In this document: in pieces, positions 34,701-46,915 of the stretch | Layout: the number at the start of each line of letters is the position of its first letter | Position numbering within the stretch: the stretch's first letter is position 1 | Origin: Ignelater luminosus | Lineage: Eukaryota > Arthropoda > Insecta > Coleoptera > Elateridae | Assembly: GCA_011009095.1 (NCBI GenBank) | Contig: VTPC01090703.1 | Location: forward strand, 250,696 to 314,695 | Reading direction: 5' to 3' | DNA: 64,000 nt | Program-made: the position numbers and the translations under genes | Notes under the pieces: generated by a model | Seen by the model: the letters and a program-made list of their open reading frames with translations, nothing else | What the model was told of the DNA's origin: nothing | Databases searched by the model: none

Positions 34701-35150
34701 AAAAATAAAGTAAGATGCTGCCACAAACAGATCGAACACCCTGTATAATTCAAAATATTTTTAGGTTATGCTTCCAGAGGCACTATGTTGCTTTCTGCTT
34801 TCAATTTGTTTCTATTTCCTAACATAAAGCTATTATCTTACTAGAGCAGAATCTTGGACCACCCTGTATATGAAAATAATCAAAGTAAACACGTTAACGT
34901 GTACTATAATTTAGTATGCGATATAGTGGACTTAATTTAAGTTCAGAAAATCAACAAGCTGATTTATTTACAAAACCACTTGAAAACTATCAATTTAATA
35001 AACTTGTTAATTTGTTAGGTTATATAAGTTATTAAATTGAAAGGAGAGATATTAGTGGTTTTTGGTTTCTATAAGTTGTCAGTATTGAATGATGACGTCA
35101 GATGTTAGATGGTGTTCTGGAAAAAATGTAATAAGTAGAGATGTTCTTAT
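31769..35150 (+). mobile_element. Ty1/Copia LTR retrotransposon fossil, broken
   Basis: 5' LTR about 31769-31950, followed directly by gttatgggcccag, the half-tRNA-Met type primer site used by Copia elements. A gag part with the UBN2-like block around LPKSYDGIVTASKT and a KLTLEFAKGKLL word lies at about 32100-32580. A pol stretch rich in basic residues is near 32770-33080. The end of the RNase H region (ENQQADLFTKPLENYQFNKL) lies at about 34930-35030, then a purine-rich tract and a 3' LTR recognisable from 35050 to about 35150. The LTRs differ visibly by eye, so the insertion is not recent. Many breaks; most of pol is not recognisable. A foldback element is inserted at 33364-34866. Confidence 0.8.
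33364..34866. mobile_element. 1.5-kb foldback element inserted in the Copia fossil (family E)
   Basis: TA flanks at 33362-33363 and 34867-34868. The ends are ctgggtggtccaagattc and gaatcttggaccaccctg. Arms of about 560 bp (33364-33920 and 34300-34866) pair with very few differences, for example acgatatgaaaatgtttg with its complement near 34360. The loop (about 33921-34300) contains at 33989-34018 the plus-strand read QHDGAPAHSS, the second-aspartate motif of Tc1/mariner transposases. Each arm also carries a roughly 60-bp mini-hairpin with caccctgta ends. Non-autonomous, mariner-derived. Confidence 0.85.
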
Positions 35151-35935
35151 TGATTTTTTTTTGCTAATCCAATGTAAAATCCTGTCTGCATAAGTTATTC
35201 TGAAAGAGCATCTGCATTTTTGAGCGTATTAAAAACTTACCTGGGAAATAATTGTGAAATCGTCTACCAGTAAATATACAGTATGTCCAAAAGATTGCGT
35301 TAAGCATGGGGATCTCGGAAACGGCAAAAGATAGAGATTCGGTTGAATGAGAAGAATTGTTCAGTACATTCTGGTCAACTGAGATTCACCTCAAAAGTAC
35401 TAAAAAACGTATTCGTTTAAGCACCACGAAGGAAAAATTGAATTTCTTTATTTTCTTTATTTTCTAACTTTTTTATTTGAAAAGAGAGGTCAATAATTTT
35501 TTGACATCTTTAAGGTACTTTTTTATGCAGATTACTAATAAACTATCAGATGTGTAATCATACGTTTTAATATTAGCGATCTAACCTCAAATTATTTTTT
35601 TTAATGCAAGTCGTACAAGGCCATGACGTTAATAGAAAGCGCTTTTAATTTCCTTTCCAACAATACCAGGTTTGATATATTTATCTTTTAAAATTAAAAA
35701 GTTACAACAAAAAAACTGTTTTTAAAACTTTTGAGTTGGATCTTAGTTGACCTGTTATTAAGTAGGTATACGAACTGCTTATTATTTTATTATATTTTTA
35801 GAATTACTAATAAATAAAGGCTATAAACGTAGACATCATTTGTCCTTTTTTGATGATAAATCAAAAACAAAAGAAGATAATAGTTTAGCTCGAAGTTTCT
35901 TTTTAAATTATTAATCAACATAAAATTGATCAAAA
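35151..35935. repeat. Spacer with one end of a family A foldback
   Basis: At 35279 (TA at 35277-35278) the sequence cagtatgtccaaaag, then gcatggggatctcggaaacg and gagattcggttgaatg, matches the family A end at 11424 and 12394. The partner end is not found before 35935, so the copy is truncated or rearranged. The rest of the spacer has no recognised gene. Confidence 0.6.
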
Positions 35936-35993
35936 GTGCCCAGTTTAAACGTATACTCTACCTCTTATAATAAGAGAAATCTAATACAAGATT

Positions 35994-36688
35994 TTGGTTT
36001 TAGTATCATTCAAAGACTTGTTACTTTTCGCAGTGGTTACAAACTTATCCTCGTGTCTTCATGGCAAGTTTTACCATACTACCAATGCTATCATATTCCT
36101 CAGAAAATTGCCGAAATTCAGAGAGATAGATGTTAATTTGGGAAAATGTGCTACAAACAAATTTTTAGAAGAAGAAACGGTTGCTTTCTCTATATTTGAT
36201 AGTAGGGTGGACATCGAACAAAAACGAAGAATGGCACACAATATATTACAAGAAGAGGAGCAAGTAGAAGAAAAAGACACCAAAATTAAAAAAAAGATTT
36301 TCCTTAAAGTTGACGATTTGGAAGATTTTCTGAGGAAAGATTTGCCAGCTGCACTGGTTTCTTCTAAATCAAAACGATGTTTCGAGAAATTTCAAGTCGA
36401 CACCCTGTTTCTGAAAAAAGATTCAGTTTTGTGGCCTAAAGACAGAGGATATATGGAAGCAATTAAGATTATCAGCAAAATAAAATGTGTCAATGACACA
36501 GCGGAAAGAGCAGTGAAGCTCATAAAAGAATTTAATCAGAAGTTTACAAGAAATAAGGTACAAAAGTAATTTTTATTGCAGGTACGCTATTTGCTATTAT
36601 TGTTACATTTCAGTTCACATATAGTATACAGCAGTACCGGAGGAAATATCCGACGACCACAAAACGAGGATTGCAGGAATCGTTTTAA
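35994..36688 (+). CDS. 3' part of an uncharacterised ORF family, two exons
   Basis: An open stretch of about 188 codons (35994-36557) reads LHGKFYHTTNAIIFLRKL, VAFSIFDSRVDIEQKRRM, DLEDFLRKDLPAALVSSK and LWPKDRGYMEAIKIISKI, ending at CVNDTAERAVKLIKEFNQKF and RNK. A GTACAA donor (36558) and a TTTCAG acceptor (36613) define a 56-nt intron. The last exon (36614-36688) adds FTYSIQQYRRKYPTTTKRGL and stops. VNDTAER(A/G)VKL followed by a YR(K/R)KYP end is a pattern I associate with uncharacterised, transposon-like ORFs repeated in insect and cnidarian genomes. No catalytic domain is visible. The 5' part seems to lie beyond the Copia insertion (31320-31768). It may be a transposon ORF or a decayed host gene. 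Confidence 0.45.
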
Positions 36689-39600
36689 TGTCCTGTCGAA
36701 TTATGTAAATAAAGTCTGTCTGTTAAAAAAGTCAATTCTTGTGCTGTTAGACCTTATATTCTCGACCACCTGATTCAAATTTTAGCAGAAAAAGGAGGAT
36801 TTTCTCGTTGTCTTCCGTGTCAAAATTACAATTAATGTATATACCAAAAGTGTCAGTAGCATCTGCTGTCCATTACCCACTGTGAAAATGTGGCCTTAAC
36901 GATGAGTTGGTGACTTAGCCCCAGTATTCCTACATACTCGGTAGTTCGAAGAAATGGTTGTAACTTTGGTACTACTCAACCGATCTTGATAAACTTTGCC
37001 CAAAATGTTCCTCATTTATCGTACTATCCATAACAAAATATCTTGGTTGATCTCGAGTCCCCATTTCGTGCCTAGAAAAAAACACGTTCGAAAGAACATG
37101 AAAATTACCAATTTTTTCAAACTTCACACTCGATGCGGTACGTGTTAGCGTTGTCCGATTGGGCCAAAATTTGGTACATTTTAATATCTCACCTAAAGGC
37201 ACAAAACTGCAAAAAATGATTTAGATCGGCGACATAAGGGTTTTTTTGAACCACCCTAATACATATACATGCATACACCATACGCTACTGTGAACACTAC
37301 AGTAATATATATCCCTTATGTTTTTGTTATATTTATTGTTAGTTCGATATCAAAGATTCTGGAAGTCTGAGACGTTTATTTTATTTATCTGCACTATTAT
37401 GTTTAAATGAACTTTGTAATAACATTAAATAGAATTGTGAAACATCTGGCAACAATGTATTGGTTCTCAGATTCGTCCATTTTGTTGCCAGATGGAAAAA
37501 TCTTTTTTCAGAATAGAGAAGTCTGGGAAATTCTTCGTGAATCATTTGGCAACACTGTATTTATATGCTGGAAGCAAATATAACTAAAACCACTAAAACT
37601 GAAAACATTTCCGTTTTGTTGTTGTTTGGGGAACAACGTGTTTCAAGTGCATAGTTCTGCTTTGCAAACGTGAAATAGCGATACTTATTTATATTTTATA
37701 CCACAACAAGATCAACAAAAAAAAAGTATGGGTAATTTCGTTATTTACTTTTAACATTTTCTTTAACTTTTTATAACAGTATTTTATGTGTGTGTATCGA
37801 TAACCATAATATAAAGACATGTTTTTGCTTGTGTGTATATAAATAATGTGAACTGAATATTAATGTTAATCTTAAGTATTTTAACATTAAAAGCCATAAT
37901 TGGTTATGTAGATAAGATGCTTTGTGCGCTGGTTTGTGTTTTTACCACTGAAAGAATTTAATGTAAATATAAAACGTAAGTAATACATAATGCTGCGTGA
38001 TACTGATAGTCATATTTTCAAATCAATCCATTCCGCTCCATTTGAAACTAGTCAGGCTCTGACTTGTTTGTTCATTTAAGTTTCACGCCACATTTATTCA
38101 TCGGTTATTAGTAAATTCAAGATCAGGTTAAATCAAGAAACCTTGTTATGTTATAATAATTATGGCTATAAAACAACAATAGTGTGTCCATTAAATTGTT
38201 GATCATAGAACTATAGTTGTAAATGTGAAGGTTTAAAGGAAAAGAATTTAGATTCATCATATTAATAAAAATTTTCGGTGTCGGTACTCTACAAAAATGT
38301 TAATTAATTTATTAATATTTCTTCATCACTGGGATTTGGAAATTAGGTGCAATAAAAGGTTAAATATATCCAATTGTTTTTCTTCAGCCACAGCTTTATT
38401 CTATTAGAATCTCTCACATCAGAAAAAACGTCTTTGAGATACCTTTTCAAACGAAACGTCTCTGTTCTAACAAAACTTCTATACAAAGTAGTTGGTCTTC
38501 CAAAACCATAAAAGATTCATTCTGAGTCCATTCTGAGGCGTCTGCGGAATTAAAGCGTATGTCTTTGATATTGTTAGTTATTTGTTAAATTGATTGACCA
38601 ATTGTGAAAGTGCATTTTTCGATGTAATTTTTTAATGAACACTTAAATCCAAATTACATATTACGTAATTACCTAATTACTTATTAAGTAAAAACAGAAC
38701 AATTAACTTAATGATTTTGTCGCAAATTCTTATATTTACAATTTATCCGCAAATCTGACGAGCAACCTAATATGTTGGAAACTAGCAAAAATAATAATTG
38801 AATGAAATAATCAAGACATGACTTTTTTTTTGATCACTCAATATAAATCGTCAAAATCTATCACATGAGATAATTGGGCAAGCGGCTCAAAAAGTATTAA
38901 TAGAAATGGATGCCTAACAATTCTACGAGTTAAAAAAAAGACACTTTATTGTATACAGTATACACGACCATATTTTAAACAAAATAATAAAGAAGGACTA
39001 TTGACGGTAGATTAAAAAATAAAGTTGGCCAAGATCATAGGAACGTATAATGATTTCATTACGACATCGATACGTCAAATTAATTGCAAATGTTTACAAT
39101 TGTCAACTTTTGACATTGACAACGAATTGTAAAGCGCCAACTTTACAGGCGGTCATGCAAAAAATAACATATGGGGGTTGCAAGCGTTGTAGCGGCGGCC
39201 TAATTATTGTCGAATGAAATTTACATTTCTAAAATATTTTTATTAAAGACCCAAAAACAAGTAATAACCTAAATTAGTAATCAGTTTCCGTGGCGTACTT
39301 CATTATTTAGTCTTGTTGAATAGTTTCCTTTTAAACAAATAATTAATTACTAGTAAAATTCAAAACTTTCAAAATGAAAATACAAGCTTCAAAGTTGACC
39401 AAACACTTACGCAAATAAAATTCTAAGCGCAGGCTGGACAAAAAACCTCGCCTACAAATGTAATTGCAGTAACCTATATTAACACTTGTCATTTTAGTGC
39501 ATACGTTGGTTCTAAGTAAGTTTCAGTTTTCTCTTTTATTTTTTATTAACCACAAAATTCCAAAAATTTGATATAGTCTGTTGATAGTAATTGACTGTAA

Positions 39601-41759
39601 AGCAAAACTATTGGTATTTGATTAAAAAGTTTCTCATTTATTATTTTTTATACTACCCTTTTTTTAAATGAAGTCATGAGTTGCAACTCGGTCATATTCC
39701 AAAATTGTGCAATATTTTCCTGTCAACTTAACTACAATATGTCGTCCTTGAAATTTTGTAAAGCACATGGTCGCTTGACAAGAAAGATTAGTCCATGGAC
39801 ACGTGAGTTCAAAACTCTTATGCATCATGGGTATCAAATAAGCGTTCCCGAAACAATCTTTTCTACTTAGTTACTGATGGTTTCAACGTTAAATTATCAA
39901 AAAAAGTTGTCTGATCTCGTATTTTAAATCTCTTATTAATGTCTACTGTAATAAAATAGTTCCAAACTAACGGGCTTCCTACAGTACCAAATAAAATATT
40001 AGTAACAAACAATACGAAGTCTAAAAAAACAGTAATTTCGAGAAATTACGGGATAATTGCCGAATCAATATAGACAGTGCCGAAACTATAGAGAAAGATG
40101 GAGAAGCCTCTTAGGTTACCTATGGGTGCCTAAGCGGGGATTGGGTTTGCTAGTAAATATTCTGGTTTGTTGTTTGTTCGAATCCATAGTCGAATTAACT
40201 TACTGATAAACTTATGTATTTGTACTCAATAAAAAAGCTTTTATATCTGTTAACTTTTGCCATTCTCTGGTAGATATCATATTTTAAATTTTAACAGTGC
40301 TGTTGCTTCGTAGTATGCAATAGTGGACTGTATTTTTTTTTAAATAAAATATCTTGTAAATCATATTATGATATATTTAAGATGAACTAAGATATTTAAC
40401 AAATGACCTGCCCATGCCAGCCGTAGTTACCAAAGTGGTGCTGTGCGTAGTACGTGTGCTGTGCATTTAAACTAACGGTACAACTACCACCAACCCTTTA
40501 CAGGAAACACCAAAACATACAAAAAAAATGTTACTAGGGAGCGCGCTAAAATATGAAATGCAACCAGTGCAGTAATACAGAAACCAAAATGAAGAATCTT
40601 GCATTCTAAAAAGAGAACTTCGAACATCTACCGATCAATTTATCTTGCGATTATTTTTTCCAAAATTTAATCTTAAAGGTACCCAAGATAAAATTGAAAC
40701 AGAAAGTGAAATAAGAGATTTATATAAATTAACATCTTATTATTCACCTTCATCTTATTTGTAATAGTATGCTAGCAATCTAAGAATTTGTAAGAAAACC
40801 AGTTTTAATTATAAAAAAATGCTGTACTTAAAGATTAGTATAACAAAGAGGAAATCAATTTAGTTATAAACAAAGAAGTCGTTGGTATAAGCATGATGTA
40901 TGGATGTTGTAGTTACGTATCTTGAATTTTGGGTTATTGATTTTTCTGTACAAATTCTTTATGATTTTGTTATCTATCATAAAGTTAGTTTGGCGGTACA
41001 GTTGTAATTTGAAGATAAAGATATCGAGATAAGCACTTGGTATTATGTAGGATGAATACATATTTCTTGGAAACTATCTAATTCTAATTTAACTGATACT
41101 ATTTGAAACCTACTTAGTACTTTAGAATGAAAGTTTGCTATTAGTAATTCTAGGAGCCATTTTAGGATAAAAGTTGTAGAGCTATTTAGAAATGTTATTA
41201 ATTCCACATAGTTCCATTGTAAAGTAAACGTAATACCCAAAAATATGTTTATTGATGTATCAAATTAAATCTTTTGCAATTTCCTACATTTATCGCCTTA
41301 TAATAATTCAAACTAGTAAAAATAATCACAGAATTTCCCCATTTGTTTTATTTTCGTTAAATATCGTTCAGAAAAATTTCCATTTTGCTTTTGAAAAGAA
41401 ATAATTCGTATTATACCGCTAAACTCTACATGTAGCTCATGTATAATTGGTCGGAAGCAAGTTACATGTTGCTGCAGAGAAAGTCTTTAATATTTGTGAA
41501 AACTTCCAGTATTTCTACGAAACTATTTATAACTAAACGCTTGCAAGCTAATACCAACTCAAATAATAGAATTTCTTTGCAATTCCTATAATCAATAGGC
41601 GATTTTATATTCATATCTTTTTTTTTAAATAAGTGTTCCAAGTAAGTAATGTTTGTTAATGTGTTAAAATCTAGATCTGGCAACATCGCTTTTAGTTAAT
41701 TTTACCGGCAAGCGGCGACACCACCACGCAACGATTGACAGCAACTTCTTTGTGTCAGC
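36689..41759. other. Long gene-poor region with repeat patches
   Basis: From about 36850 to 37255 there is a dispersed-repeat-like patch ending gaaccaccctaat, the type of end seen in local MITEs. At 37440-37560 the word tctggcaacaatgta recurs with variants (tttggcaacactgta). Around 37600-37730 the sequence looks like a 5'UTR (ending caacaaaaaaaaagtatgg), but no coding exon follows. No RNA gene, and no ORF that is not a chance opening. Confidence 0.35.
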
Positions 41760-41983
41760 CATTGCTAGTCTGGAAGACGTATTGACTTGGACAAATTTCT
41801 GCTAAATTTAAGCTAAATTAAACTTAATCAAGGTAAGGCGTTTTAATTATTTAAACAATTAGCATTTTAAGTAGCTCAACTAATTTATAAAAAACCGTTA
41901 TCGGTAATTAGAGTTGTTTCTTTTAATAAATGCTTCATCTTGATACTGTCAAAATGCAAAATTGGTATGTTTTGTTTGGATAG
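41760..41983 (+). promoter_or_regulatory. 5'UTR exon and 5'UTR intron of Skp1
   Basis: An untranslated first exon ends ttaatcaag at 41831 with a GTAAGG donor. The intron runs to ggatag at 41983, so the acceptor AG lies directly in front of the ATG. The transcription start is probably in the GC-richer patch about 41700-41770 (ggcaagcggcgacaccacc). Confidence 0.6.
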
Positions 41984-42472
41984 ATGCCTAATATCAAACT
42001 TCAATCCTCCGATGGTGAAACTTTCATTATCGACGTAGAAATTGCGAAATGTTCCGTAACAATCAAGACTATGCTGGAAGACTTGGGTATGGACGAAGAT
42101 GAGGATGAAGTTGTCCCATTACCCAATGTTAATTCTGCTATACTTAAAAAAGTAATCCAATGGGCTACTTACCATAAGGACGACCCACCCCCACCTGAAG
42201 ATGATGAAAACAAAGAGAAGCGTACTGATGATATCTCTTCATGGGATGCTGATTTCTTAAAAGTTGATCAAGGCACATTGTTCGAACTTATTCTAGCTGC
42301 AAATTATCTTGATATCAAAGGATTATTGGATGTAACATGTAAAACCGTTGCAAATATGATTAAGGGAAAAACCCCTGAAGAAATTCGTAAGACTTTTAAT
42401 ATTAAGAATGATTTCACAGCTTCAGAAGAGGAACAGGTACGCAAAGAGAATGAGTGGTGCGAAGAAAAGTAA
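41984..42472 (+). CDS. Skp1: S-phase kinase-associated protein 1
   Basis: An intact single coding exon of 162 residues, the standard Skp1 length. Skp1 is the adaptor of SCF ubiquitin ligases: its N-terminal BTB/POZ-like fold binds Cul1 and its C-terminal helices bind F-box proteins. Visible hallmarks are the start [19 protein letters not shown], the acidic insert [32 protein letters not shown] with [20 protein letters not shown], and [20 protein letters not shown]. It ends in the nearly invariant ENEWCEEK. The start codon directly follows a splice acceptor, leaving only untranslated sequence upstream. Poly(A) signals of AATAAA type lie near 42576 and 42795. Arthropods often have several Skp1 paralogues; this looks like the canonical SkpA type rather than a divergent one. 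Confidence 0.95.
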   Translation: MPNIKLQSSDGETFIIDVEIAKCSVTIKTMLEDLGMDEDEDEVVPLPNVNSAILKKVIQWATYHKDDPPPPEDDENKEKRTDDISSWDADFLKVDQGTLFELILAANYLDIKGLLDVTCKTVANMIKGKTPEEIRKTFNIKNDFTASEEEQVRKENEWCEEK

Positions 42473-44340
42473 GTTAATTTTAAACGATTTTTGTGTTTTT
42501 CTTTTGGACATTGTTAATTATTTTTAGTTTGCTAAAATTATTTAAGTAAAAAGCTGGCTTTATGTATGTTAGAAATAATAAAAAAAACAAAATGTTGCGG
42601 TTTTGCTTTGATTGAACATAAAAATCTGTTATTTGTGATACTGATTATAGCATATTAACATGATATTTGCCAACAATAATAATTGTAAAACTAATGGAAA
42701 TATTTTATATACTATTGAAAAATAACTAATATCATGTTAATAAGTTTATAATTGTGCTGTCGTGTTTCTAATGTATGTATTAATAGAGGGAAAATAAAAG
42801 TTTGGTTAATGTAATCTTAAATATAATCCTCTTGATGTAAGTCATCTGTACGAATTTTTACATGAAATAATAATACACTTGTAATTTAGCTTTGCATTTA
42901 GCATGGAGCAACAGCAGTGGCTTTTGTATTGTCACAGGCTGCTTCCAAAGTATATGTATTGCATTCACTCTTCATATTTTGTTGACTTATGATCTTGGTT
43001 ATCCAGACTTTTGTTTTAGACTTAAAAATTGATTTGCTGCTCAAAATTGATTCTTTTTTTAAATTTTAAAAAATCATTTTAACTGAATAATAGTTTATTG
43101 TAAAGAATTCAGGAAATGTCTTGTGAAACTTAACATCAAATCTTGGTATAATAAACATTTGATGATGTATCATTATGCTTCTTATTTAATGTTTCTAGCT
43201 GTATATTTCAAATAAGATATAAAGCCAGTGCCTTAGAATTAGGCATTATTTAAATTTTAGTTTATAGAAGTTTCTTTTTTTATAATAAAATATATATCTC
43301 ACAAAGCTCATTTTTCTAATCTCGCTCTGAAGTATTATTCTTAAAAACTTGAAAAAATAAATGTTCAATTTTGTGCAATTACAATGGTTGTCAGTTTTTT
43401 CAGCAGACTACATTAATAAATTTTATAGGAATTTGCAATTATGTATAATTAACAAAACGTAAGTATAACTTTGAAATTCTTCTAATGAAATTTTAATATG
43501 GATAATTACTTAATAATTTGCATGACTTGCATTGGAACCAATACTTCCTAATTACTTTTACTTTAAAATAACTTTTTATGTCAATGATATGGCGTTCATG
43601 CAAAACTGACAAGCCCAGTTATTCCTATTTATACTTTTTTTTTATGACTAGACAAATAAATATTGAAATCATTGAACTTCTTATATGTGGGCGATATCTT
43701 CATATTCTAAAACATTACATCAGCCTTTATTGAGAGAATGATTTATTACAAACAATGTTAGTTTGTATTAAAGAATGTAATCAATTTCCAAACAATTATT
43801 TCTAAAATCTGTTTATTGCATCATTGAGAATTTGTAAGCTAAGAAAAATAAAACTTAAAATCCATCAACTTAAGAAATGAACAAATTGAATTTACCTAAA
43901 TAGTCTATAAAATTGAACATCATTTAAAGTAAAGAAAACTGGTGTTCATTTGTTTGTCTTATAAGCTTGTAAACAGTTGAGCAAGGGTTGAATGATTATT
44001 TTTTGCAGCCATATCCAAAAAATTTTAGTAATGTTACCAATTTTATTGCTTGTACTTGTACTTGTATTTAACAGAAACAGCATTGCTGTTAACACCGTTA
44101 ATTATCCAAGGCTATGCTGTGGTATTTTGGCGCCTGGAGCAGACATGAGAAACATTAAGCTGTATTAATGTTTGTATAAATTCTGAAAAAGCATGCAAAA
44201 TTCAGTTTTTTTGCAATGAATTATTAATAAAGTACACAACAGTTACATTTTACAAAACATTTGAAATAGTTATAATCTAAAATGATTCACAAATTTCCCT
44301 TTTAATGGACATCATAACCAAACTCGCTAATTTTTCTTGG
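42473..44340. other. Skp1 3'UTR, then AT-rich intergenic DNA
   Basis: No further coding sequence. The mRNA probably ends after one of the AATAAA signals before 42830. The rest is simple AT-rich DNA without recognised elements. Confidence 0.45.
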
Positions 44341-44700
44341 GGCCATTTTGTATAAAATATCTTAATTATTTTTAAACTCCTCAAAATGAAAACATCTGGG
44401 AATGCAAAGCATAACCACAATGAACTCCTGTTTTGTTACTTTTTTCAAATTTAGGCGGCCATTTTGATCATGTTCCTGAGGTGATATTAAAAAACTAAAA
44501 GTACACGTTTGTTTTATTTTTTGATGTAGAATACGATTCTAAAGTAAAAAAAATTATTGAACATTTTTTAATTTTCGGCGGCCATTTTGACCATGTTCCT
44601 GAAGAGTATCAAAAAACAAAGGTACCACGTGGTCTTTAGTTTTTGATGTAGAATCCAAATCTGAAGTCAAAATTTGCGAACAGACAGACTTTACAAATTC
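44341..44700. repeat. Tandem repeat of about 116-123 bp, three units
   Basis: Units start with ggccattttg at 44341, 44457 and 44580. The second and third are close (atgttcctgagg/atgttcctgaag, tttttgatgtagaat); the first is more divergent but keeps the same spacing and a ggcggcc border. No coding meaning is evident. Confidence 0.6.
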
Positions 44701-44769
44701 AGTAACGACTCCTTTGGAGTTCGTTGAAAAGTGGCGGTCAAAGTCTAATATTTTATGATATTTAATTGC

Positions 44770-45610
44770 CATTATTGTGTGACTTAATAAGGTTAATAGA
44801 CAGTACCAAATGACGAAACGTTTATTTATTTGTTTTTGAGAAACAACGATGAAACAAAAATTTTATCCTGAAACAATTAACAAAAACTTAAATCTTTTGA
44901 AAATGAATATAGCAATAAAGTTAATAGTATGTTTGACCACCCCTTGTCCTTAACGCTTTAGCACAACATCTTGGCATACTTGATATTAAGTTTCTAAAAA
45001 CCTCTTGAGAGATTTGTTGCCGTAAAACTTCCAATAGTTGTGCATTCAACTTCTTTCCAAAATAGTTTCACAGGTGCCCGATTGAATTAATATCTCGGTT
45101 GCTGGCCATTCCATTACTTCAGTATGTAAGGTATTACATGTCAATGTGAATGTAGGATAATATTTGGATAGCCTGCCATCAAAGAACCATTTCTTAATCG
45201 TCAGCAAGTCTGTACTATCATTTAAGGTTATGCCCACTCACACCATGATGGATCCACCACCAAAATGTAAAAATTTTGTGAATAGTTTTATCCAAATATC
45301 TTCCACTGTCTTCTCTACATCTGGAATCCCAAAAAGAAAAACTGCTCCAGTATGCTAAATTCCAATCTGTGTGTTGATGGGCAAACATCTAACTATTGGT
45401 TAATTTAGGGACTTTGTCAGCTTTTCTTGATTTTATATGTAATTCATGGAGCCTCTTGCATACGGTTGAATCAGACACTCTTGCACCAATAGTACCAACC
45501 AGACAGTTCATTAAGTCTGAGCAATATTTCTTCGATTTTCTGAGACCCAAAGATGCATGTTGATTGTTTTGCACTAATGCCATCTTCAAACATTTCTTAC
45601 TTCTAGATGT
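44770..45610 (-). pseudogene. Tc1-like transposase relic
   Basis: Minus-strand pieces run from 45590 downwards. The HTH half reads NQHASLGLRKSKKYCSDLMN and VGTIGARVSDSTVCKRLHEL with HIKSRKA, typical of the second helix-turn-helix of Tc1 transposases. Then come TFWWWIHHGV (GGGSVMVWGC region), VMEWPATEILIQSG (the WPxQSPDLNPIE region, now scrambled), SLKRFLET and YQVCQDVV. The blocks are in order but in different frames, with stops, so the copy is long dead. The right-hand terminal repeat could not be fixed; cagtaccaaat near 44800 may mark one end. Confidence 0.65.
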
Positions 45611-46915
45611 CTAATTCAAATTCGTGGTTAGTTTTGTTATTTATTTTGGTAGATTTTTTAAACAAATCATCTTGACAAGTTAAAACTGTTGAGTTTTGGT
45701 TTGAATCTTTTTTTTTATAAACATCAATTTACTAAATTCTTTTTTAGGAATAAATGGTGACACACTAGAACAACAAGGTCTCTTGGTACACCCCTGGTAG
45801 TATGTATGGTGCTTGTAGTAGGTATACACAAATTACAAATCCTGTTAAAACTGTAAACGAGAATAGGGCCTTGCTTTTCAAGACATAAGTCTTTAAAAAT
45901 ATTTGAGTACTCCCAATTTTTGCTAGCTGGCAACTAAACATTTTTTGAAAATCATATGGTAATAAAATCCAAATATGTCCCTTTTTCCCAAAGCTAGCAT
46001 ATGGAATCGACAAAGATGGCATTGGTTCGACAGTTTGACGGGCGCCTATAAAATTCATTATTATAATGACAATTCAAATACCATGTAAATTGACAGACAT
46101 TTGTACCTTTTGCTTTACTATAAAAAAAATTTGCTCTGTACCACTACACAGCCCTGTAGTTATTATAATTAATTATGGTGTACTACAATTTTCACCTAAA
46201 AATAGTTTTTATTGAACAACTTCCAAAAACATTTTGTAGAAAAACAGTAGAAACAAGCTATTGAACGATATCAGAATCAAGTAGGTGTTACATTTAGAAA
46301 TAATTCCTGTTATGGTTTATATTATTAGAGATACAAAAAACAATTGTGAAATAGTCTTTCCATATTGCTGTGATATTTTGCCGACCTGTTGTTAATATTT
46401 TTTTCATATTTCCATTTGTTTAATGAAATTTGAAGCTTCTCATTTTTAGCAAATATTCAGGAAGCAATAAACTAATCTCTAAAATAGACTTTTCCAATTT
46501 AACTGACTTTTTATCGTGTAGCCTTTCTAAGATTGTGATAGTGAACTCTGAATTTTGGATACTGGTCTAAACACTTTAATTTCTAAGAATACACTACAGT
46601 AGCTATTAAGTCATTTTCGATAATTGTGTGATATAGGTAAAATGGCTCATCAAATCAAAGGTAGCAGCCAGTACTATATCAACTGGTTTAGTGGCTCTTT
46701 ATAAGAAATAAAATTTTTTTGAGTGAGAAAAAAGCTTTTCTCATACACAGAAGAGTGGGAGACTGATTACTCCAGCATGGTTCAGAAATCACTGTAAGAA
46801 CGTGAAGCATATACAATCCAATTTGTTTTGTAACATCAAATTTCTAAAAACTTGTCAAAATGTCGATGCAAACTTGACTACGATATCTTGCATTGTTACT
46901 AGTTTACACGTAGTA
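45611..46915. other. Intergenic, no gene supported
   Basis: There is an open minus-strand stretch of 97 codons (46058-45765), but its composition (frequent F, L, Y, C, no motif) is that of chance AT-rich sequence. No element ends recognised. Confidence 0.35.

Noticed and set aside
37600-37740. Sequence that looks like a 5'UTR exon with a GTATGG donor.
   Set aside because: No coding exon could be linked to it before the Skp1 gene, and Skp1 has its own 5'UTR exon.
45765-46058. A 97-codon open stretch on the minus strand.
   Set aside because: No motif, no splice support, no domain-like composition, and AT-rich sequence yields such openings often.
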